Positions 17,377-26,644 of a stretch of 64,000 nucleotides of DNA are shown here, piece by piece; position 1 is the first letter of the stretch, and the number at the start of each line of letters is the position of its first letter. The translations under genes and the position numbers were made by a program. The stretch spans positions 248,001 to 312,000 of the forward strand of contig NZ_JANCTC010000006.1 in the NCBI RefSeq assembly GCF_024297145.1. The letters are read 5' to 3'. The notes under the pieces are model-generated. The model was not told the DNA's origin and made no database searches. It saw only the letters and a list, made by a program, of their open reading frames with translations. The stretch comes from Mesorhizobium sp. LMG 17147 (GTDB lineage Bacteria > Pseudomonadota > Alphaproteobacteria > Rhizobiales > Rhizobiaceae).

Positions 17377-20160
17377 ATGCTCGAAAAGACCTACGACGCC
17401 AAAGCCGTCGAGCCGAAGATTGCCAGGATCTGGGAAGAGGCCGACGCGTTTCGGGCCGGCGCCGGGGCCGAGGACGGGGCTGAAGCCTTCACCATCGTCA
17501 TCCCGCCGCCGAACGTCACCGGCTCGCTGCATATGGGCCACGCGCTCAACAACACGCTGCAGGACATTCTGGTGCGCTTCGAGCGCATGCGCGGCAAAAA
17601 CGTGCTGTGGCAGCCGGGGATGGATCATGCCGGCATCGCCACGCAGATGGTGGTCGAGCGCCAGCTGATGGAAAAGCAGATCCACCGCCGCGACCTGACG
17701 CGCGATGAGTTCATCGACAAGGTGTGGGAGTGGAAGGCAGAATCCGGCGGCGCCATCCTCAACCAGCTGAAGCGGCTCGGGGCCTCGGCCGACTGGAGCC
17801 GGGAGCGCTTCACCATGGACGAGGGCCTGTCCAAGGCCGTGCTCGAAGTGTTCGTGACGCTCTACAAGGAAGGGCTGATCTACAAGGACAAGCGCCTTGT
17901 GAACTGGGACCCGAAGCTGTTGACCGCCATCTCGGATCTCGAGGTCGAGCAGCAGGAAGTCAACGGCAACCTCTGGCACTTCCGCTATCCGGTTGAAGGC
18001 ATGACCTTCGATCCGGAAAATCCGAAGACCTTCATCACCGTTGCGACGACCCGGCCGGAGACGATGCTGGGCGATACCGCTGTCGCAGTCCACCCCGACG
18101 ACGAAGGTTTCCGGCATCTTGTCGGCAAGAAACTCATCCTGCCGATCGTCGGCCGCAGGATTCCGGTGGTCGCGGACGAATATTCCGATCCCGAAAAAGG
18201 CAGCGGTGCGGTCAAGATCACGCCGGCGCACGACTTCAACGATTTCGAGGTCGGCAAGCGCCACCGGCTGCCGGCGGTCAACATCCTCGCCGTCAATGCG
18301 GCGGTGAGCCTCAAGGACAATGAGGACTTTCTCGCCGGGCTGGAAGTGACGCCGGAGCGCCAGGCCGTATGGGACAGCCTCGACGGCCTCGATCGTTTCG
18401 ATGCACGTAGGAAGATCGTCGAGTTGATGGAGGCGGGCGGCTTTCTCGAGAAGGTCGAGCCGCATCGCCACACGGTGCCGCACGGCGACCGCGGCGGCGT
18501 GCCGATCGAGCCGTTTCTGACCGACCAATGGTATGTCAATGCGGCGGAACTGGCCAAGCCGGCGATCGCCTCGGTGCGCGAGAGCCGTACCAATTTCGTG
18601 CCCAAAAACTGGGAAAAGACCTATTTCGACTGGATGGAGAACATCCAGCCCTGGTGCATTTCGCGCCAGCTCTGGTGGGGCCACCAGATCCCCGCCTGGT
18701 ATGGGCCGGACGGGCATGTCTTTGTCGAAAAGACCGAGGAAGAGGCACTCGGTGCCGCCGTCGAATATTATCTGGCGCTGGAAGGGCCGTGGAAGGCCTG
18801 GGTCGAGGACAAGCTCGAGAATTTCCAGCCTGGCGAGATCCTGACCCGCGACGAGGACGTGCTCGATACATGGTTCTCGTCGGCGCTGTGGCCGTTCTCG
18901 ACACTTGGCTGGCCGGACCAGACGCCGGAGCTGAAGACCTATTACCCGACCGACGTGCTGGTGACCGGTTTCGACATCATCTTCTTCTGGGTCGCCCGCA
19001 TGATGATGATGGGCCTGCATTTCATGGATCAGGAGCCGTTTCATACCGTCTATGTCCATGCGTTGGTTCGCGACAAGAACGGGCAGAAGATGTCGAAGTC
19101 GAAAGGCAACGTCATCGATCCGCTCGAGCTCATCGACGAATACGGCGCCGATGCGCTGCGCTTCACCTTGACGGTGATGGCAGCGCAAGGGCGCGACGTT
19201 AAGCTCGATCCGGCCCGCATTGCAGGTTATCGCAATTTCGGCACCAAGCTGTGGAACGCGACGCGCTTCGCCGAGATGAACGAAGTGGCGCACGACGACG
19301 ATTTCTGGCTGCAGGACGCCAAGCTGGCGGTCAACCGCTGGATCCTGACGGAGCTGACGCGAGCCGCGCGCGACATAACCGACGGCATCACCTCGTACCG
19401 CTTCAACGAGGCGGCGGGTGCTGCCTACCGGTTCGTCTGGAACCAGTTCTGCGACTGGTATCTGGAACTGCTGAAGCCGGTGTTCATGGGCGCCGACGAG
19501 GCCGCCAAGGCCGAGAGCAGGGCATGCGTCGCCTTCGTGCTGGACGAGATCTACAAGCTGCTGCATCCGATGATGCCGTTCATGACCGAAGAACTGTGGG
19601 CCGAAACCGCCGGCGAGGGTAGGCAACGGCCGTCGCTGCTTTGTCATGCGGCTTGGCCGTCGCCCGACTTCGAGGACGAGGCGGCCGCCGCCGATATTAA
19701 CTGGCTGGTCGATCTCGTCTCCGGCATCCGCTCGGTGCGTTCGGAGATGAACGTGCCGCCGGCGGCGATCGCACCGCTCGTGGTGATCGGCGCCAACGAA
19801 ACGACACGCGAAAGGCTCGAGCGTCAGGGCTCGGCCATCAAGCGTCTGGCGCGGGTCGGCGACATCTCGCTAGCGGAGGCGCCACCCAGGGGATCCGCCC
19901 AGATCGTCGTCAACGAGGCGACCATCTGCCTGCCGCTCGGCAGCCTGATCGACCTTGCCGCCGAGGCAGCGCGCCTGCACAAGGAGCTTGCCAAGGTGAC
20001 CGAGGAAATAGCGCGGCTTTACAAGAAGCTGTCCAACGAGAAATTCGTCGCCAACGCGCCGGAAGAGGTAGTGGAGGCCGAGCGTGAAAAACTCGCCGAA
20101 TATCGCGAGGCGCAAGAGAAGCTTTCGGTCGCATTGGCGCGGGTTCGCGATGCGGGCTGA
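17377..20160 (+). CDS. valS: valine--tRNA ligase
   Basis: A 927-residue class Ia synthetase that charges tRNA-Val. Signature motifs: HMGH (52-55, the HIGH box) in PPPNVTGSLHMGHALNNT, and KMSKS (571-575). The editing (CP1) domain is recognisable by TTRPETMLGDTAVAVHPDD. A C-terminal coiled coil (about 860-920, rich in Glu/Lys) gives the tRNA-binding arm typical of ValS. The ATG follows the palindromic element by about 160 bases. It stands alone, not in an operon. Confidence 0.97.
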   Translation: MLEKTYDAKAVEPKIARIWEEADAFRAGAGAEDGAEAFTIVIPPPNVTGSLHMGHALNNTLQDILVRFERMRGKNVLWQPGMDHAGIATQMVVERQLMEKQIHRRDLTRDEFIDKVWEWKAESGGAILNQLKRLGASADWSRERFTMDEGLSKAVLEVFVTLYKEGLIYKDKRLVNWDPKLLTAISDLEVEQQEVNGNLWHFRYPVEGMTFDPENPKTFITVATTRPETMLGDTAVAVHPDDEGFRHLVGKKLILPIVGRRIPVVADEYSDPEKGSGAVKITPAHDFNDFEVGKRHRLPAVNILAVNAAVSLKDNEDFLAGLEVTPERQAVWDSLDGLDRFDARRKIVELMEAGGFLEKVEPHRHTVPHGDRGGVPIEPFLTDQWYVNAAELAKPAIASVRESRTNFVPKNWEKTYFDWMENIQPWCISRQLWWGHQIPAWYGPDGHVFVEKTEEEALGAAVEYYLALEGPWKAWVEDKLENFQPGEILTRDEDVLDTWFSSALWPFSTLGWPDQTPELKTYYPTDVLVTGFDIIFFWVARMMMMGLHFMDQEPFHTVYVHALVRDKNGQKMSKSKGNVIDPLELIDEYGADALRFTLTVMAAQGRDVKLDPARIAGYRNFGTKLWNATRFAEMNEVAHDDDFWLQDAKLAVNRWILTELTRAARDITDGITSYRFNEAAGAAYRFVWNQFCDWYLELLKPVFMGADEAAKAESRACVAFVLDEIYKLLHPMMPFMTEELWAETAGEGRQRPSLLCHAAWPSPDFEDEAAAADINWLVDLVSGIRSVRSEMNVPPAAIAPLVVIGANETTRERLERQGSAIKRLARVGDISLAEAPPRGSAQIVVNEATICLPLGSLIDLAAEAARLHKELAKVTEEIARLYKKLSNEKFVANAPEEVVEAEREKLAEYREAQEKLSVALARVRDAG

Positions 20161-20541
20161 TCAAACAAACTGGGCCGGCTGGCCGCAATAGATTCGCCGG
20201 TCGCGAATCTGCTTTCCAGCTGCGCCGCTTGCCACGAAAACAGGCATTCCGCAGCGTAAATCTTGAGGCAAACTGAATGTTTTTGCCCCATTGTTGCCAT
20301 AATGTAACAATGGCCGGGCGGGCAGGCAAAATCCCCTGTTCCCTGGTGATTTAGGCGGTTTTCCCGAGTTTTCTCGTCGATTTGTATTGAGGCGGCCATT
20401 TTCCCGCCTCGGTAAGAAGGCCGACACCTTGTCGGAAATGCGTTCCGCCAAGGTATACATGTACGCACGGCGAATTCGTTGTTGCGCCGTTAACCTGAAT
20501 TGGTTCTAGCTTGATGCAAGGACATTTCGGGGAGGAGATTC
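20161..20541. other. valS-fadL intergenic region with inverted repeats
   Basis: No gene seen in 381 bases. It contains a hairpin close to the valS end (AGATTCGC / GCGAATCT, 20189-20212; possible terminator without a T-run). It also holds a perfect 8-bp inverted repeat CCATTGTT...AACAATGG (about 20288-20313) around a 17-base motif, listed separately. Confidence 0.5.
20293..20309 (-). promoter_or_regulatory. conserved motif upstream of fadL
   Basis: Minus-strand TGTTACATTATGGCAAC, matching TGTGACGTTTTGGCAAC at 21874-21890 in 14 of 17 positions, with similarity continuing into both flanks (ATTG... and ...A). It lies inside a short palindrome about 230 bases before the FadL start. It looks like a regulator-binding site, but I cannot assign the regulator. 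Confidence 0.4.
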
Positions 20542-21762
20542 ATGTGTTGTTCGCGTCTGAAAGTGCTGCTGGGCGCGGGGGCTTTTTCGCTGGGTTTTGC
20601 CGGGACGGTGCAAGCCGGGGGCTTTGACCGGGGCGGCGTCAACATCGACCAGCTGTTCGACGCGGCGCCTTATTCGTTCGATGCGGGCGTCACCTATGTT
20701 TCGCCACAGCGCAAGCTGAAGAACGTGCAGCGCCTGGATGGCTCGGGATTGTCGACGTCGGCGGTGGATGTTGGTGGCGACTATGCGGTGCCGCATGTCG
20801 GCATCAAGGCCAACATCTTGGAGCCCGTAGACTGTCTTGCCACCTATACGAGACCGTATGGTGCGGACGCAAATTTCGGCATGAACAACGCCTATTCGCC
20901 GACAGCGGTCAAATACGCCGTCGACACAGACGATTTCGGTCTCACCTGCTCCTATAAGGTGAACGTCGGCAAGGGCGCCATACGATTCATCGGCGGTGTC
21001 TCCTACCAGCAGGTAGACGCGTTTCTTTCCCGTCAGACACTGCTCGCCTTCGGCAATACCGGCCTCGGCATCTTCAAACTATCCGACGAGGCATGGGGTT
21101 GGCGTGCGGGCGCAGCCTATGAGATCCCCGAGATCGCTCTGCGCGCCAGCCTGATGTACTCTTCGAGCTATAAATATGACGGGCTGTCGGGAACCGTCGA
21201 CACGACCGGCTTCAGGGGCGCCTTTCCAGCGGATCTGATTCCCGGCTCTACCGGCGTGTACCCAGTCTCGGCGTCGGCTGAGATACCTCAAGCTCTGGAA
21301 TTCAAGCTGCAGAGCGGCATAGCTCCTGGCTGGCTGGCCTTTGGTTCCGTCCGCTGGCAGGAGTGGAGCAAGCTTGGCGTCATTGCCATCAATGGCGTGC
21401 GCAGTCCGGTAACCGGTGCTCCCTCGCCCGTTTCATTCGATCTGCTTTATCGCGACGGCTGGACGGTCACCGGCGGTATCGGTCACAAGTTCACTGATCA
21501 ATTGTCGGGCGTGGTTTCGCTGACCTGGGATCGCGGCACCTCGACGACCTCCGGCTATCAGTCGGATACCTGGGCCGTGGCCAGCGGCGTCTCCTATTCG
21601 CCGAACGATCAGGTCGAGGTCAGGCTCGGCGGCTCGATCGGTGTGCTGACGAGCGGGTCATCGACTTTCAGCGGTGTCGGCGACGAGGCAAATGCGGTCA
21701 CCTATAGCTACGACAACGACCTGCTTCTCGCCGGTTCGGCTTCCGTCAAGATCAAGTTCTAA
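20542..21762 (+). CDS. FadL/OmpP1-type outer membrane transport protein
   Basis: A 406-residue outer-membrane beta-barrel of the FadL (toluene_X) family, which lets long-chain fatty acids and other hydrophobic compounds cross the outer membrane. It has a signal peptide (LLGAGAFSLGFAGTVQA, cut before GGFDRGG near residue 25). The family phrases are GGDYAVPHVGIKANI, TYTRPYGADANFGMN and the alternating strands ending in SYDNDLLLAGSASVKIKF with a terminal Phe, as barrel proteins need. A GGGGAGGAG ribosome-binding site precedes the ATG. Substrate unknown. Confidence 0.9.
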   Translation: MCCSRLKVLLGAGAFSLGFAGTVQAGGFDRGGVNIDQLFDAAPYSFDAGVTYVSPQRKLKNVQRLDGSGLSTSAVDVGGDYAVPHVGIKANILEPVDCLATYTRPYGADANFGMNNAYSPTAVKYAVDTDDFGLTCSYKVNVGKGAIRFIGGVSYQQVDAFLSRQTLLAFGNTGLGIFKLSDEAWGWRAGAAYEIPEIALRASLMYSSSYKYDGLSGTVDTTGFRGAFPADLIPGSTGVYPVSASAEIPQALEFKLQSGIAPGWLAFGSVRWQEWSKLGVIAINGVRSPVTGAPSPVSFDLLYRDGWTVTGGIGHKFTDQLSGVVSLTWDRGTSTTSGYQSDTWAVASGVSYSPNDQVEVRLGGSIGVLTSGSSTFSGVGDEANAVTYSYDNDLLLAGSASVKIKF

Positions 21763-21788
21763 CTACGGATTTTTAAACGACAAAACGG

Positions 21789-21803
21789 CCGGGCACTGCC
21801 CGG
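21789..21803 (+). terminator. short GC hairpin after fadL
   Basis: CCGGGC-ACT-GCCCGG stem-loop 26 bases after the fadL stop, without a clean T-run. A possible weak terminator. Confidence 0.4.
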
Positions 21804-21873
21804 TCGGTTCGCTCGGCGCTCGTCCGGCATTCGGCGGCGCAACAATTGCCCCCAAGATGTTCGCTCCTGTAAT

Positions 21874-21890
21874 TGTGACGTTTTGGCAAC
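21874..21890 (+). promoter_or_regulatory. conserved motif upstream of ilvD
   Basis: TGTGACGTTTTGGCAAC, the second copy of the motif at 20293-20309 (opposite strand), about 150 bases before the ilvD start. The likely promoter region for ilvD and exoR surrounds it. Confidence 0.4.
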
Positions 21891-22038
21891 AGTTTCTGAA
21901 CAACCCTCGCGCCACCCGGCCGCCCGGGAACATTGCCCATTTCCCGCCATAAACGCGGCGCACCTCGAATTTGTCTCGGGACACGCGCCAAAAGGCTAGG
22001 CGAAGAGGCAGGCCGCACCGCCCGCGGCAAGGACGAGT

Positions 22039-23763
22039 ATGGACACCAGAGCGATCTCCAAGGCCAAGCTGCCGAGCCGCCACGTGACCGTTGGTCCCGA
22101 GCGGGCGCCGCATCGCTCCTACCTCTATGCTATGGGGCTGTCGGCGGCCGAGATCGCGCAGCCGCTGGTCGGTGTCGCCAGCTGCTGGAACGAAGCCGCA
22201 CCCTGCAACATCTCGCTGATGCGCCAGGCGCAAGTGGTCAAGAAGGGTGTGGCGGCGGCCAACGGCACCCCACGCGAATTCTGCACCATCACCGTCACCG
22301 ACGGCATCGCCATGGGCCATCAGGGCATGAAGTCGTCGCTGGTGTCGCGCGAGGTCATCGCCGACTCGGTCGAGCTCACCATGCGCGGCCATTGCTACGA
22401 TGCGCTGGTCGGATTGGCCGGTTGCGACAAGTCGCTGCCAGGCATGATGATGGCTATGGTGCGCCTCAACGTACCGTCGATCTTCATCTATGGCGGCTCG
22501 ATACTGCCCGGCAGCTACCGTGGCCGGCAGATCACCGTGCAGGACGTGTTCGAGGCGGTGGGCCAGCACTCGGTCGGCACCATCGGCGACGCCGAGCTGC
22601 TCGAGATCGAGCAAGCCGCATGTCCTTCGGCCGGCTCCTGCGGCGCCCAGTTCACCGCCAACACCATGGCCACCGTCGCTGAGGCCATCGGCCTGGCGCT
22701 GCCCTATTCCTGCGGCGCGCCTGCACCCTACGAGATGCGTGACCGCTTCAATTTCGCTTCCGGCGAAAAGATCATGGAGCTGATCGCAAGGAACATCCGC
22801 CCGCGCGACATCGTTACCATGGAAGCGTTGGAAAATGCCGCGACCGTGGTCTCGGCCACCGGCGGCTCGACCAACGCGGCGCTGCATCTGCCGGCGATCG
22901 CGCACGAGGCCGGGATAAAGTTCGATCTCTTCGACGTGGCCAGGATATTTGAGAAGACACCCTACATCGCCGACCTCAAGCCGGGCGGCAAATACGTCGC
23001 CAAGGACATGTTCGAGGCCGGCGGAATTCCGCTCTTGATGAAGACGCTGCTCGACCATGGCTACCTTCATGGCGATTGCCTGACGGTGACTGGCCGCACT
23101 TTGGCCGAAAATATGGAACATGTTTCCTGGAATGACAGCCAGGATGTGGTCCGTCCCGCCAACAGGCCGATTACCCAGACCGGCGGGGTCGTGGGCTTGA
23201 AGGGTAACCTTGCCCCCGAAGGCGCGATCGTGAAGGTCGCCGGCATGACGGAGCTGAAATTCTCGGGTCCGGCGCGCTGCTTCGATTCGGAAGAGGAATG
23301 TTTCGAAGCGGTTACGCATCGCAACTATAGGGAAGGCGAGGTTCTCGTCATCCGCTACGAGGGTCCGCGCGGCGGCCCGGGCATGCGCGAAATGCTGTCG
23401 ACGACGGCGGCTCTCTACGGCCAGGGCATGGGCGGCAAGGTGGCACTCATCACCGACGGGCGTTTTTCGGGCGCAACGCGTGGTTTCTGCATCGGCCATG
23501 TCGGGCCGGAAGCGGCAGTGGGCGGCCCGATCGGGCTGCTTAGGGATGGCGACTTGATCTCGATCGATGCGGTGAACGGCACGATCGAGGTTGCATTGTC
23601 CAAAGCCGAACTGGCGGCGAGGGCAAAGGCATGGAAGGCGCGCACGACCGACTATCAGTCGGGCGCGATCTGGAAATACGCACAGACGGTCGGATCTGCC
23701 CGCGACGGCGCGGTCACCCATCCCGGCGGTGCCAAAGAAACACACTGCTATGCGGACATCTGA
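22039..23763 (+). CDS. ilvD: dihydroxy-acid dehydratase
   Basis: A 574-residue IlvD/Edd enzyme that dehydrates 2,3-dihydroxy acids in Ile/Val/Leu synthesis. Cluster cysteines appear in [29 protein letters not shown] and [16 protein letters not shown], the three-Cys arrangement of [2Fe-2S] DHADs. Mg-site and C-terminal motifs ([38 protein letters not shown]) are intact. The last codons overlap the start of exoR, so the two are co-transcribed. Confidence 0.96.
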   Translation: MDTRAISKAKLPSRHVTVGPERAPHRSYLYAMGLSAAEIAQPLVGVASCWNEAAPCNISLMRQAQVVKKGVAAANGTPREFCTITVTDGIAMGHQGMKSSLVSREVIADSVELTMRGHCYDALVGLAGCDKSLPGMMMAMVRLNVPSIFIYGGSILPGSYRGRQITVQDVFEAVGQHSVGTIGDAELLEIEQAACPSAGSCGAQFTANTMATVAEAIGLALPYSCGAPAPYEMRDRFNFASGEKIMELIARNIRPRDIVTMEALENAATVVSATGGSTNAALHLPAIAHEAGIKFDLFDVARIFEKTPYIADLKPGGKYVAKDMFEAGGIPLLMKTLLDHGYLHGDCLTVTGRTLAENMEHVSWNDSQDVVRPANRPITQTGGVVGLKGNLAPEGAIVKVAGMTELKFSGPARCFDSEEECFEAVTHRNYREGEVLVIRYEGPRGGPGMREMLSTTAALYGQGMGGKVALITDGRFSGATRGFCIGHVGPEAAVGGPIGLLRDGDLISIDAVNGTIEVALSKAELAARAKAWKARTTDYQSGAIWKYAQTVGSARDGAVTHPGGAKETHCYADI

Positions 23764-24586
23764 GTTGTTGAGGTCGTCTGTCCTTTCGGCACTGGTTGCG
23801 CTCGCCACGTTTGGCGCGACCTTGGGCGCCGTCGGCCAGGCCATGGCCTTCGACGACAAGGTGTTCGACGACAAGACCGGCGTGAAGCCGCAGTCGAGCC
23901 CGTGGGCGGTGTTCCAGTTCGGCTTTTCCGCCTACAAGAACGGCCATAAGGAGCAGGCTGCGGAAGCCTATAAATATGCCGCGGAGAACGGCCAGATCGG
24001 CGCCACCTGGAAGCTTGCGCGCATGTATGCCGAAGGCGACGGCGTGGCGCGAGACGACTACGCGGCGTTCAAGTTCTTCTCAGAGATCGTCGACCAGGAT
24101 GTCGAGCCCGGTTCGCCCGAGGAAAGCTATGTTTCGGACGCACTGGTAGCGCTTGGCGACTATCTGAGGAAGGGCATTCCCGGCAGCCCCGTCGAGGAGA
24201 ACGAGGTTGCGGCCCAGGAATATTACATGCGTGCCGCCGCCAACTACCGCAATCCGAACGCCCAGTTCGAGATGGGCCAGATGTTCCTCAAGGGTGAGGG
24301 CGGCGTCAAGGCCAGCGTCAAGCAGGCCGGACGCTGGTTCCAGCTGGCGGCCGAAAAGGGCCATGCGGGCGCGCAGGCGACGCTCGGCAATCTGCTCTTC
24401 CAAAGCGGCAAGATCGTGCGGGGGCTGGCGATGATGACCGCGGCGCTCGAACGGGCCTCACCTGCCGACCAGCCATGGATCCGCGGCATGCAGGAAGAAG
24501 CGTTTGCCGCCGCCGGCGAAGCCGACCGCCGCACCGCGATCTCGCTGGCCGACGACATCCTCACCAAGGGTGGCGGCGACCAGTAG
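23750..24586 (+). CDS. exoR: ExoR, periplasmic Sel1-repeat repressor of exopolysaccharide synthesis
   Basis: A 278-residue exported protein with Sel1/TPR-like repeats (about 70-250). In Sinorhizobium and Agrobacterium, ExoR binds the periplasmic part of the sensor kinase ExoS and holds the ExoS-ChvI system off, repressing succinoglycan and promoting motility. The stretch [20 protein letters not shown] directly after the signal peptide (cleavage after AMA near 33) is diagnostic of ExoR. The ATG lies inside the last codons of ilvD, so translation is probably coupled; a longer reading to 23591 would overlap ilvD more and lacks the signal peptide at the start. ExoS and ChvI are not in this window. 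Confidence 0.93.
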   Translation: MRTSELLRSSVLSALVALATFGATLGAVGQAMAFDDKVFDDKTGVKPQSSPWAVFQFGFSAYKNGHKEQAAEAYKYAAENGQIGATWKLARMYAEGDGVARDDYAAFKFFSEIVDQDVEPGSPEESYVSDALVALGDYLRKGIPGSPVEENEVAAQEYYMRAAANYRNPNAQFEMGQMFLKGEGGVKASVKQAGRWFQLAAEKGHAGAQATLGNLLFQSGKIVRGLAMMTAALERASPADQPWIRGMQEEAFAAAGEADRRTAISLADDILTKGGGDQ

Positions 24587-24610
24587 GCCGGCAGAAATTC
24601 CGTTTTGAGA

Positions 24611-24910
24611 TCAATTCTCGTTCGGTTCCGCCGGCATGCCGCTGGGCGCCGGCGTTGAGATCGGCGTGCCTTGCAAATGCGGGGCCGGCGTGTCCTCCGG
24701 GCATCCATCCCGCTGCTTTGTCCAGGACGTGTTGTTGAGCACCATCTCGCAACGGGCGAGGTAGCTTTGGCCGGCAGGCGTCAGACAGGCGACCCGGCCG
24801 ATCTGGAATGATTTGCCGTTGGCAAGGCACTCTGCATCGGCAAAAGCCGGGGTCGCCACCGCCATCGCAAGCGCGCAGCCAATCGGGCAGAGTGCAAATC
24901 GAGTAGTCAT
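24611..24910 (-). CDS. small exported protein of unknown function
   Basis: A 99-residue protein with a signal peptide (MTTRFALCPIGCALAMAVATP, cleavage AFA-DAE near 25). The mature part has five cysteines (two in ECLANG/VACLTPAG, others at ARCEM and DGCPED) that could form disulfides, followed by a Pro-rich tail. The start at 24910 is preferred over 24928 because it gives a compact signal peptide. No family recognised; convergent with exoR. Confidence 0.65.
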   Translation of the reverse strand: MTTRFALCPIGCALAMAVATPAFADAECLANGKSFQIGRVACLTPAGQSYLARCEMVLNNTSWTKQRDGCPEDTPAPHLQGTPISTPAPSGMPAEPNEN

Positions 24911-25005
24911 GGGAACCCCAGCCACCATGATGATTTCGCATCAAGCGCGCGATTTGTGGCGATAAGAGGTCAACTTATCAATGTGCCGCCGGACGGCAGG
25001 TCCGG

Positions 25006-25800
25006 TCAGGCTGGCCGCAGCGCCAGATCGATCGCCACCGGCACGTGGTCGGAGGGTTTTTCCCAGGCACGCACCTGCTTCTCGATCGAAGCCGACGAAA
25101 ACCAGTTGGCGGCTTCGGGCGACAGAAGCAAATGGTCGATGCGGATGCCGTTGTTCTTCTGCCAGGCGCCGGCCTGATAGTCCCAGAACGTAAAGACGTC
25201 CGCGGAGTCGGTGACGGCACGCACGGCTTCGGTGAAGCCGAGATTCTTCATTCGCCGGAACGCCTGCCGCGTCGCCGGCTGGAACAGTGCATCGCTTAGC
25301 CAGTTTTCCGGATATTTCGCGTCGATCGGCTCGGGAATGACATTGTAGTCGCCGGCCAGGACCAGCGGCTCTTCCAGAGCAAGCCGCTCCTCGGCCCAGC
25401 GCTCAAGTCGCGACATCCAGGAAAGCTTGTAGGAGAACTTCTTCTCGTCGTCGATCGGGTTGCCGTTCGGCAGGTAGATCGAGGCAACGCGCAAGGCGCC
25501 CTTGTCGGTCGAGAACACGCCCTCGATGAAACGCGCCTGTTCGTCGGCATCGTCGCCCGGCAAGCCGCGATTGACCTCATCGAAACGCAGCTTCGACAGG
25601 ATGGCGACGCCGTTGAAGCCTTTTTGGCCGTAAGTCTCGACATTGTAGCCGAGCGCCTCGATCTCGGCGCGAGGAAACTGCTCGTCGACCGTCTTGATCT
25701 CCTGCAGGCAGGCGATGTCGGGCGCGCTTTCCGTCAGCCAATGGGTCAAATTGCCGATGCGGGCGCGAACGCCGTTGATGTTCCAGGTGACGATTTTCAT
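25006..25800 (-). CDS. xthA: exodeoxyribonuclease III
   Basis: A 264-residue Exo III-type AP endonuclease of base-excision repair. Motifs: MKIVTWNINGVRARIG start, catalytic Glu in CLQEIKT, Tyr/Asn in ASIYLPNGNP, the active-site GDYNVIPEP, and SDHVPV with the final Asp-His. Length and layout match bacterial XthA. The gene stands between an exported small protein and a VOC protein on the same strand. Confidence 0.95.
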   Translation of the reverse strand: MKIVTWNINGVRARIGNLTHWLTESAPDIACLQEIKTVDEQFPRAEIEALGYNVETYGQKGFNGVAILSKLRFDEVNRGLPGDDADEQARFIEGVFSTDKGALRVASIYLPNGNPIDDEKKFSYKLSWMSRLERWAEERLALEEPLVLAGDYNVIPEPIDAKYPENWLSDALFQPATRQAFRRMKNLGFTEAVRAVTDSADVFTFWDYQAGAWQKNNGIRIDHLLLSPEAANWFSSASIEKQVRAWEKPSDHVPVAIDLALRPA

Positions 25801-25830
25801 GGCGGCCTCGATAGGCTGGTGGTCCGGAGA

Positions 25831-26220
25831 CTAGCGATCCGGTGGATGACGTTCGACAAGGCCGATCGTATTGCCTGCCGGGTCCTTTAGGAAGGCCATC
25901 CATTCGCTTTCCCCGGCTTGGCCGAACAGGCCTTCGGTGTCGCGGTGAACGAGCGCCGGCGGCGCGGTGAAGGGGATGCCGGCGGCCTTTGCCGAAGCGT
26001 GGAATTCGTCGAGGCCCGATATATCGAGATAGACGGTGCCGGCCGGCAGGCCGTCGGTGAAAAGCAGGCGCACGTCACCGGCCAGGATGAAGGCGATGCC
26101 CGGCGGGTCGAAACGCGCGTGCAGGCTCATGCCGAGCACTTCGCGCCAAAACGCCAGCGTCGCATCGAGGTCGCGCCCGGCGGAAAGCGCGACCTGACGG
26201 ACCGCGCCGATGATCGGCAT
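25831..26220 (-). CDS. VOC (glyoxalase/dioxygenase superfamily) protein
   Basis: A 129-residue single VOC module pair: VRQVALSAGRDLDATLAFWREVLG with the betaalphabetabetabeta pattern repeated after about residue 65, ending DPAGNTIGLVER, the typical last strand with a Glu/Asn metal-ligand region. It could be a small dioxygenase, lyase or binding protein; the substrate cannot be read from sequence. It sits between xthA and erpA on the same strand. Confidence 0.85.
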   Translation of the reverse strand: MPIIGAVRQVALSAGRDLDATLAFWREVLGMSLHARFDPPGIAFILAGDVRLLFTDGLPAGTVYLDISGLDEFHASAKAAGIPFTAPPALVHRDTEGLFGQAGESEWMAFLKDPAGNTIGLVERHPPDR

Positions 26221-26223
26221 GAT

Positions 26224-26571
26224 CTAGATGGAGAAGCTGGTGCCGCAGCCGCAGGAGGCGACCGCATTGGGGTTTCTGATCTGGAACGACTGGCCCATCA
26301 GATCGTCGACGAAATCGATCACCGAGCCGCCCATGTAGACCAGCGACAGGTCGTCGATAAGTACGGTGGCGCCGTCCTTTTCGATGGCGACGTCGTCGTC
26401 ATTGCGCCTGTCGACCAGATCGAACTTGTAGGAAAAGCCGGAACAGCCGCCGCCCTCGACCGAAACGCGCAGCGCCGTCTTACCGGCTTCGCTCGCCACG
26501 ATCTTGGCGATCCGCCTGGCGGCGGCGTCGGTCATCTCGACTTTCATGGCGGTCTTGGCATCAGCGCCCAT
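26224..26571 (-). CDS. erpA: iron-sulfur cluster insertion protein ErpA (A-type carrier)
   Basis: A 115-residue HesB/IscA-type carrier that transfers Fe-S clusters to target enzymes. The three ligand cysteines are C43 (GGGCSGF), C107 and C109 (SCGCG). The ATG at 26571 ([15 protein letters not shown]) is used because the family starts near 'ItlTdaAa.ri'; longer readings run into the divergent dgt promoter. Close to and divergent from dgt. Confidence 0.93.
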   Translation of the reverse strand: MGADAKTAMKVEMTDAAARRIAKIVASEAGKTALRVSVEGGGCSGFSYKFDLVDRRNDDDVAIEKDGATVLIDDLSLVYMGGSVIDFVDDLMGQSFQIRNPNAVASCGCGTSFSI

Positions 26572-26644
26572 GGGCGTCACCTTGCTTTCGGTTTTGTATG
26601 ATAGGTATGAAGCGCGACGGGGCAAGTCAACTGCGGCATACGCT

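Noticed and set aside
17248..19647. A 799-residue open frame on the minus strand across valS
   Set aside because: Mirror of the high-GC valS gene; composition is shadow-like (His/Arg/Asp-rich) and all synthetase motifs are on the plus strand.
21763..23874. A 703-residue minus-strand open frame across ilvD
   Set aside because: Antisense shadow of ilvD; no domain features.
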